The notes below the pieces were generated by a model. The model saw only the letters and a list, made by a program, of their open reading frames with translations. It made no database searches and had not been told where the DNA came from. Source: JBKECP01 sp047974765 (GTDB taxonomy: Bacteria; Pseudomonadota; Gammaproteobacteria; Pseudomonadales; Halieaceae). Taken from it: a stretch of DNA of 64,000 bases. Numbering within the stretch: the first letter of the stretch is position 1; the number at the start of each line of letters is the position of its first letter. The translations under genes were made by a program, and so were the position numbers. Below, one piece after another: positions 59,037-64,000 of this stretch. Location: positions 62,001 to 126,000 of the forward strand of contig JBKECP010000019.1 in assembly GCA_047974765.1 (NCBI GenBank). The letters run 5' to 3'.

Positions 59037-59676
59037 TGACACTCCCGTTGTTGTCGGCCCTGGTTTTGTCGGCCTTTGCTGGTGTTGGTGTGGCAGGACC
59101 GACTGAAGGCGTTTCGGCTGTCACTGCGGTGTCCTCATCACTGCGTGCGCGTGCGGGAATGACAACCTCCACCTGACCACTGCCTGGTTCATCGGTGAAC
59201 TGTAGTGAATTAGCCCGGATACGCTCTTCATTGATCAGGTATTCAATGGAATCACCCGTTACCTTGGAACCGTCCTGCTCGATGCTGGCGTTGTAGCGCA
59301 ATACTACCCGGGCCTGATTTTTAAAGTAGCTGATGCGTTCGGCACGGGCATGCATCAACGCTTCACCCGGATTGGGCTGTTGCTGCATACGGGCCGGTTT
59401 TCCCTCGGCGAGAATACGGTCGGCCTCTTCTACCTTGTGAAAGACGGTTACCCGTTGTGCGTTGATTTCCAGGCTGCCCTGTTGCATGCGCACATTGCCC
59501 TCGTAGACGGTATAGCCCTGTTTTTCATCACGCAGCGCTTTATCAGCGCGAATATGAATGGGTTGATCCTGATCTGAAGGTAGTGCGATGGCTGCGTTTG
59601 TTGTCAGCGTCATCAATGCAGCCAGTAGCGTGCTGGTATAGCGGTAACGATGCCCGCTGATGCGGTATTTCATCAT
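59014..59676 (-). CDS. lptA: LptA, periplasmic LPS-bridge protein
   Basis: 220 residues: signal peptide (about 1-31, ending 'AAIA') and a beta-jellyroll OstA domain ('QPIHIRADKALRDEKQGYTV', 'YEGNVRMQQGSLEINAQRV'). The C-terminal tail (about 165-220) is low-complexity, rich in Ala, Pro, Thr and Asp, longer than in E. coli LptA (185), and probably disordered. Start ATG 59676 (or 59673) follows the lptC stop by one base. Confidence 0.93.
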   Translation of the reverse strand: MMKYRISGHRYRYTSTLLAALMTLTTNAAIALPSDQDQPIHIRADKALRDEKQGYTVYEGNVRMQQGSLEINAQRVTVFHKVEEADRILAEGKPARMQQQPNPGEALMHARAERISYFKNQARVVLRYNASIEQDGSKVTGDSIEYLINEERIRANSLQFTDEPGSGQVEVVIPARARSDEDTAVTAETPSVGPATPTPAKADKTRADNNGSVNGSTDRP

Positions 59677-59677
59677 G

Positions 59678-60241
59678 TTACGGTCCAGTCGGCTTGATAT
59701 AGGTGCTGTCGACATTTGTTTTCATCACGATACGTTCTCTGTTCAAATCGGCCGTCATGCTGTCGGCGCGAATATTACTTTGCCCCTGTACCACGGTTAC
59801 CGGAACGTTGGACAGTGCTGTTTTATTGTGCACATTGATAGTCATTGCACTGGTGTTGAGGGTGCCACCGGTTTGGTCATTGCTCAATACCACATCGTCA
59901 TTCAGCTCAAGTATCCCCCGGCCGTGGGCAAAGGTACCGGTATGGGCGCTGGCAGACCAGGAGCGATCATTGCCGTCGTGGGAATAAAAGCGTGGCTCGA
60001 TGAGTGTGGAGCTGTCGCTTTGTGCAAAGCGTTCGACCCGGTCCGCTTCCATTATTTCCGCCAGCGAACCGTCGTTTTCATATTCCCAGCTCCGCATGGC
60101 GTATACATAGGTTTGGGGCAGTATCTGTCGCCGTTCATACATCGCGCGGTCAAAATCCGGTTTGTTGACCGGTTCCCAATAGTAGCCCACCAATAACAGC
60201 AGGGCGACGGCAAGAATAATGTGCAGAAGATTTTTTTTCAT
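59678..60241 (-). CDS. lptC: LptC, inner-membrane LPS transport protein
   Basis: 187 residues with one N-terminal transmembrane helix (about 4-22) and a periplasmic LptC fold ('GILELNDDVVLSNDQTGGTL', 'IRADSMTADLNRERIVMKT'). It passes LPS from LptBFG to LptA. Overlaps the kdsC stop by one base. Confidence 0.94.
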   Translation of the reverse strand: MKKNLLHIILAVALLLLVGYYWEPVNKPDFDRAMYERRQILPQTYVYAMRSWEYENDGSLAEIMEADRVERFAQSDSSTLIEPRFYSHDGNDRSWSASAHTGTFAHGRGILELNDDVVLSNDQTGGTLNTSAMTINVHNKTALSNVPVTVVQGQSNIRADSMTADLNRERIVMKTNVDSTYIKPTGP

Positions 60242-60765
60242 TAACGAAATTCTGCTTCCAGTTCCGCTTTAAGCCCTTTTGCCTGCAACAGAAACTCGCA
60301 GGCTTCACGCACTGCGCCATGCCCGCCGCCCAGTTTGCTCTGCCAGTCAGCCGCTTCGGCTACGGTGGCACAGGCATCAGCCACCGTCATGCCAAAGCCT
60401 GCGGCTATAATGGCGCCGAGATCAGGCAGATCGTCACCCATATAGGCGCAGTCAGAAAGCGGCAGTGATTTGCGCTGGCACAGTTGTGCCAGTGCGGTAC
60501 GCTTGTCCTCGCGGCCCTGAATAATATCGCTGATACCCAGTTCAGTGGCGCGGCGCTCAACAATATGACTTTGGCGGCCGGTAATAATGGCGACTTCCAT
60601 ACCGGCCCGTTGCAGGAGTTTGATTCCAAGGCCATCTTTAATATTGAAAGCCTTGAGCTCTTCGCCATCGTTGCCGTAATAGATACTGCCATCTGTCAAT
60701 ACGCCATCGATGTCCAGGGCAAGCAGGCGGATACCGGCGGCGGCTGAAATGGTGTCAGTATTCAT
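60241..60765 (-). CDS. kdsC: Kdo-8-phosphate phosphatase
   Basis: This 174-residue HAD-superfamily phosphatase releases Kdo from Kdo-8-phosphate in LPS core synthesis. The catalytic 'LALDIDGVLTDGSIYYG' puts the nucleophile at Asp18 and the acid at Asp20; 'EVAIITGRQSHIVERRA' and 'YMGDDLPDLGAI' are motifs II and IV. Start ATG 60765; a TTG at 60774 is in frame but has no room for a ribosome binding site. Confidence 0.96.
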   Translation of the reverse strand: MNTDTISAAAGIRLLALDIDGVLTDGSIYYGNDGEELKAFNIKDGLGIKLLQRAGMEVAIITGRQSHIVERRATELGISDIIQGREDKRTALAQLCQRKSLPLSDCAYMGDDLPDLGAIIAAGFGMTVADACATVAEAADWQSKLGGGHGAVREACEFLLQAKGLKAELEAEFR

Positions 60766-60766
60766 A

Positions 60767-61753
60767 TCAGGCAATCCCCGCGTGCAGCAGGCTCATCAGG
60801 TGAATGACACCATTGGCACAACCATCCTCATCCAGCACAACCAGAGCGGTAATCTGATTTTCATCCATAATTCGCAGTGCTTCTGCCGCCAACATGCCGG
60901 TGGTCACGGTTTTTGGGTTGCGGGTCATCAGTTCACCGATCGTGGTGGCATTGATATCTGTTTTTTGATCAATGGCGCGACGCAGATCACCATCAGTGAA
61001 TACGCCTTCAAGCCGACCTTGTGGTTTGGCCACAGTCGTCATACCCAGCCCTTTGGCGCTAATTTCCAGCAGTGCCTGGGCCAGTGGCGTGTCTGCACTG
61101 ACCCGGGGAATTGCTGTGCCGTCACGCATCAGATCCTGTACCTTGAGCAATAGTTTTTTGCCCAGTGTGCCGCCAGGGTGGGAAAAGGCAAAATCCTCAG
61201 CGGTAAAACCGCGCGCTTCCAGCAGTGCGATAGCCAGCGCATCACCCATAACCAGTGCAGTGGTGGTGCTGGAGGTCGGCGCCAGATCCAGTGGGCAGGC
61301 TTCCGTCGTAACACCGGTATTGAGGTGGGCATCAGATACTGTGGCCAGTGGTGACAGGGGTTTGCCGGTCATGCTGATCAGGGGTGTGCCAAGGCGCTTG
61401 AGCAGTGGCAGCAACGTAACGATTTCCGGTGAGTTGCCACTGTTGGACAGAGCGATTACTGAATCTTTTGGTGTGATCATGCCCATGTCACCGTGGCTGG
61501 CTTCGCCCGGATGTACAAAGTGGGCTGGTGTGCCGGTACTGGCAAGTGTGGCGGCAATCTTGCGTGCAATATGACCGGATTTACCCATGCCGGTAACAAT
61601 AACCCGCCCCCGGGTGGCCAGCAGCAGTTCGCAGGCCCGATCAAAATGCTCGTCAATACGCCCCTCCAGATCGGCCACGGCGGCACTTTCCATCTGGATA
61701 GTACGGCATGCCGAGTGGCGATAGGCACTCAAAGTTTGGGCGGGTTCAGACAT
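60767..61753 (-). CDS. kdsD: Arabinose-5-phosphate isomerase
   Basis: 328 residues: an SIS sugar-isomerase domain (about 30-175, 'VIVTGMGKSGHIARKIAATL', 'HPGEASHGDMGMI') and two CBS domains (about 205-328). It converts ribulose-5-phosphate to arabinose-5-phosphate, the first step to Kdo. Start ATG 61753 begins conserved sequence; the frame is open to 61864 but without family-like residues. Forms a kdsD-kdsC-lptC-lptA-lptB operon on the minus strand. Confidence 0.96.
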   Translation of the reverse strand: MSEPAQTLSAYRHSACRTIQMESAAVADLEGRIDEHFDRACELLLATRGRVIVTGMGKSGHIARKIAATLASTGTPAHFVHPGEASHGDMGMITPKDSVIALSNSGNSPEIVTLLPLLKRLGTPLISMTGKPLSPLATVSDAHLNTGVTTEACPLDLAPTSSTTTALVMGDALAIALLEARGFTAEDFAFSHPGGTLGKKLLLKVQDLMRDGTAIPRVSADTPLAQALLEISAKGLGMTTVAKPQGRLEGVFTDGDLRRAIDQKTDINATTIGELMTRNPKTVTTGMLAAEALRIMDENQITALVVLDEDGCANGVIHLMSLLHAGIA

Positions 61754-62056
61754 CGGGGCTCTCTGGTGGGTCACTGACGGCCCAATCATACCGTGCGCAG
61801 ACTTTGACGAACAGCTTGATACCCAAGATGGTCTGTTATTGTTGGTCGGGACTATGAGCATCATTTCCTGATAAAGTAGCCACCTTTTGAGGGTGGGGTG
61901 AACCCCCGGCCTTGCTGTCGGTCAAAAAAGACAGGCTGATGGTGGTATGCCTTGTACCTACATCAATTTGGTCATTGATGTCTGTCGGCTTGATAGTCAA
62001 CGACAACCCGTGTCTGCAATAGCGGATGAAGTTAATGAATGCAGGAGCAAATTAAA

Positions 62057-62749
62057 GTGAGTCGATCAAGTCTGGGTTTTGTGCAATGGATTGCTTTTAT
62101 AGGGCTTTTTCTGATCAGTACGCTGACGCTTGCTGAGCAGGACAGCAATAGCAACAGCAACAGCAATAAAAGTGCCCGTGATGTTGTAACCCGTACGACC
62201 CAATCTGTAATGGAAGTGGTTGCCCGGGTTCGTAACTCGGGGGCTGATACCCGTGAATACTATGCTGAGCTGGAGTCCATTCTTGACCCCGTCGTGGATT
62301 TTCGTGGCTTTGCCCGCGGCGTAATGGGGCCTTATGCCACCAGTGCGCGTTATCGCTCTCTCGATGAGGCAGGTCGTAAACAATTGACGGAACAGCTCGA
62401 TCGTTTTGCCGATAAAATACGCAACACCATGGTACGCACCTATGGCAAGGGTCTGTTGGCTTTTGGTGGCTCACGGCTGGAGCTGACGGAGTCCCAGCCT
62501 GGGCAGGCCCGTGACAGTCGCCAGGAAACGGTGCAGCAGCTGATATATAACGAAGGTTCAGATCCTTATATCGTCTATTACCAGATGGGCAAGAATAAAG
62601 ACGGCAACTGGAAGCTGCGCAACCTGATTATCGAGGGTGTTAATCTGGGTGAAATTTATCGCAGCCAGTTTGAGAGTTCTGCCCGCCAGTACAACGGTGA
62701 TCTTGATAGTGTCATTGATAAATGGTCAGTGATTGAAATCGAAAAATAA
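62057..62749 (+). CDS. mlaC: MlaC-family periplasmic phospholipid-binding protein
   Basis: 230 residues from the GTG at 62057: signal peptide (about 1-26, 'FIGLFLISTLTLA'), a Ser/Asn-rich linker and the MlaC/Ttg2D fold ('YAELESILDPVVDFRGFARG', 'LRNLIIEGVNLGEIYRSQF'). MlaC shuttles phospholipids between the outer-membrane MlaA and the inner-membrane MlaFEDB. The GTG has AGGAG nine bases upstream; ATG 62039 is an alternative. Normally mlaF-E-D precede and mlaB follows this gene; here only 300 bp separates it from kdsD on the other strand and ibaG follows, so the transporter genes are elsewhere or absent. Confidence 0.9.
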   Translation: MSRSSLGFVQWIAFIGLFLISTLTLAEQDSNSNSNSNKSARDVVTRTTQSVMEVVARVRNSGADTREYYAELESILDPVVDFRGFARGVMGPYATSARYRSLDEAGRKQLTEQLDRFADKIRNTMVRTYGKGLLAFGGSRLELTESQPGQARDSRQETVQQLIYNEGSDPYIVYYQMGKNKDGNWKLRNLIIEGVNLGEIYRSQFESSARQYNGDLDSVIDKWSVIEIEK

Positions 62750-62776
62750 GTCATAACCGCAATACCCGGTGAGCAA

Positions 62777-62804
62777 TGCCCACTATCTGTATTTATGGTG
62801 GGCA
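62777..62804 (+). terminator. Hairpin after mlaC
   Basis: TGCCCAC (62777-62783) pairs with GTGGGCA (62798-62804), extended by two more pairs past one mismatch. A run of seven T follows only 17 bp later. It is a possible terminator or partial terminator between mlaC and ibaG. Confidence 0.4.
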
Positions 62805-62873
62805 CTGCACTAGAATAGCGCGTTTTTTTCCGGGCCTGAACATCAGCGGGCCCGGTCCAGCAGGAGAGAGTCA

Positions 62874-63116
62874 ATGGATGCAGCCAGTGTACAGGCGCTG
62901 CTTGAAGCCCATTTTGAGAACAGCAAAGTGCAGGTGGAAGGCGGTGGCAGCCACTATCTGGTCAGCGTAATCAGTGAGGCTTTTGCCGGTCAGCCCAAGG
63001 TTCGCCGCCAACAGATGGTTATGGCGGGTGTGGCGGCCCAGTTTGCCGATGGCAGTATTCACGCTTTTGACCGTATTGTGGCGTTAACTCCTGAAGAAGC
63101 CGGATCCGAGGGCTAA
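62874..63116 (+). CDS. ibaG: IbaG (BolA-family) protein
   Basis: An 80-residue BolA-like protein ('FADGSIHAFDRIVALTPEEA'; 'PKVRRQQMVMAGV'). The conserved His in 'SIHAF' is the ligand for Fe-S clusters shared with a monothiol glutaredoxin in this family. It sits directly before murA as in E. coli and Pseudomonas, where it is linked to acid stress and envelope upkeep. Confidence 0.92.
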   Translation: MDAASVQALLEAHFENSKVQVEGGGSHYLVSVISEAFAGQPKVRRQQMVMAGVAAQFADGSIHAFDRIVALTPEEAGSEG

Positions 63117-63142
63117 GCAAGTGCTGATACAGGATAGCCAGT

Positions 63143-64000
63143 GTGGATAAATTACTGATTTGTGGCGGTGGACCGCTACACGGTGAGGTCAGAATTTCCG
63201 GCGCAAAAAATGCGGCGCTGCCAATACTGGCGGCGGCATTGCTTGGAGCAGAGCCCGTTACTATTCGCAATCTGCCACATTTACACGATATCACCACCAT
63301 GATCGAGCTATTGGGCTGTATGGGTGTTGAACTGACGGTCGATGAAAAGCTCAGTATTGAGATCAATGCCAATACAACCAATAATTTTTCGGCACCCTAC
63401 GAGCTGGTCAAAACCATGCGTGCCTCTATTTTGGTACTCGGTCCGATGGTTGCCCGCTTTGGTCGTGCCCATGTGTCCTTCCCCGGTGGTTGTGCCATTG
63501 GCAGTCGGCCAGTGGATCTGCATTTGAAGGGGCTGGAAGCCATGGGCGCCAGCATCAATGTTGAAGGTGGTTATATCAATGCAGAAGTAGAGGGGCGATT
63601 GCAGGGCGCGCATATAGTGATGGAAACCGTCACCGTTGGCGGCACTGAGAACCTGATGATGGCGGCGACCCTGGCACAGGGGCGTACCATACTGGAAAAC
63701 GCTGCACGGGAGCCTGAGGTGGTTGATCTGGCGCTTTGCCTGATTGCCATGGGAGCCAGAATCAGCGGCCACGGTACCGATACCATCGTGATTGACGGGG
63801 TCGAATCTTTACAGGGTTGTGCCTACAGTGTGATGCCTGATCGCATCGAATCAGGCACCTATCTGGTGGCGGCAGCGGCGACACGGGGCAGTATCCATCT
63901 GTACGATACCTGTCCGGGCGAGTTGGAGCTGGTATTGCACAAACTGGAAGAAGCCGGTGCGCATATTGAATGTGGCAAAGACTGGATCAAACTCGATATG
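63143..64000 (+). CDS. murA: UDP-N-acetylglucosamine 1-carboxyvinyltransferase, cut by window end
   Basis: The first 286 codons of MurA (usual length about 420), which transfers enolpyruvate to UDP-GlcNAc in the first committed step of peptidoglycan synthesis. 'VRISGAKNAALPILAAALLG' gives the PEP-contacting Lys-Asn pair; 'FPGGCAIGSRPVDLHLKGLE' contains the catalytic Cys near residue 117. GTG start at 63143 with AGGA upstream, 26 bp after ibaG. The reading frame runs open to the last base of the window. Confidence 0.96.
   Translation, partial: MDKLLICGGGPLHGEVRISGAKNAALPILAAALLGAEPVTIRNLPHLHDITTMIELLGCMGVELTVDEKLSIEINANTTNNFSAPYELVKTMRASILVLGPMVARFGRAHVSFPGGCAIGSRPVDLHLKGLEAMGASINVEGGYINAEVEGRLQGAHIVMETVTVGGTENLMMAATLAQGRTILENAAREPEVVDLALCLIAMGARISGHGTDTIVIDGVESLQGCAYSVMPDRIESGTYLVAAAATRGSIHLYDTCPGELELVLHKLEEAGAHIECGKDWIKLDM

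Noticed and set aside
60972..61574. 200-codon plus-strand ORF
   Set aside because: Antisense shadow of kdsD.

Overview
The window reads as a chromosome segment of a gammaproteobacterium of roughly 50% G+C. From about 23 kb to the right end the gene order is that of the Pseudomonas/Cellvibrio-type core genome: aspS-yebC-ruvCAB-ybgC-tolQRAB-pal-cpoB-queE-queC-tRNA-Lys; gatBAC divergent from mreBCD-maf-rng-yhdP; then ptsO-rapZ-ptsN-hpf-rpoN-lptBAC-kdsC-kdsD and mlaC-ibaG-murA. I cannot name the genus. The left 21 kb is accessory and marks the organism as a methylotroph.

Left part (1-8.5 kb): a CBS-domain protein and a TerB/DUF533-like protein separated by a hairpin-rich spacer. Then a fused double nitrate/nitrite transporter (NarK1-NarK2 type) on the minus strand, and a LysR regulator divergent from frmA-fghA, the glutathione-dependent formaldehyde oxidation pair (formaldehyde to formate).

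Methanol dehydrogenase locus (8.6-18.7 kb, minus strand): mxaF-J-G-I-R-S-A-C-K-L-D in the classical order. mxaF carries the Ca2+-type signature (Trp-Asp-Tyr-Ala at the catalytic Asp), so it is not a lanthanide XoxF, and mxaI (small subunit) and mxaG (cytochrome cL) are present. Stem-loops lie between mxaG and mxaI and between mxaI and mxaR, and a very A+T-rich leader of about 480 bp lies upstream of mxaF. With frmA-fghA this gives a compact route from methanol via formaldehyde and S-formylglutathione to formate. No PQQ biosynthesis genes, mxaB/mxaE or formate dehydrogenase are in the window; one 181-residue lipoprotein-like gene could be a diverged mxaH.

Boundary zone (19.3-20.85 kb): a weak orphan ORF, a stretch with no intact gene, a 104-aa orphan that looks 5'-truncated, and a pseudogene with an internal stop and a frameshift. 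It looks like a decayed insertion or rearrangement scar beside the mxa island. A MATE exporter and a LuxR-type regulator whose 3' ends overlap come next, then proS.

Core part (23-64 kb): prolyl- and aspartyl-tRNA synthetases, an HU-like protein with a Lys/Ala/Pro-rich tail, Holliday junction resolution (RuvABC), the Tol-Pal envelope system, queuosine precursor genes, tRNA-Lys, the GatCAB amidotransferase, the Mre cell-shape genes, RNase G, YhdP, DarP, MgtE and IlvE. The nitrogen-PTS/sigma-54 cluster, LPS transport and Kdo synthesis, MlaC, IbaG and the start of murA follow.

The observations most worth following are: the apparent absence of an ATG/GTG start in mreC, with a hairpin partly covering its ribosome binding site; two related copies of a hairpin-rich intergenic element (about 0.5 kb and 38.0 kb); a 30-bp-arm inverted repeat beside tRNA-Lys; the A+T-rich mxaF leader with two operator-like inverted repeats; and the isolated mlaC without mlaFEDB.
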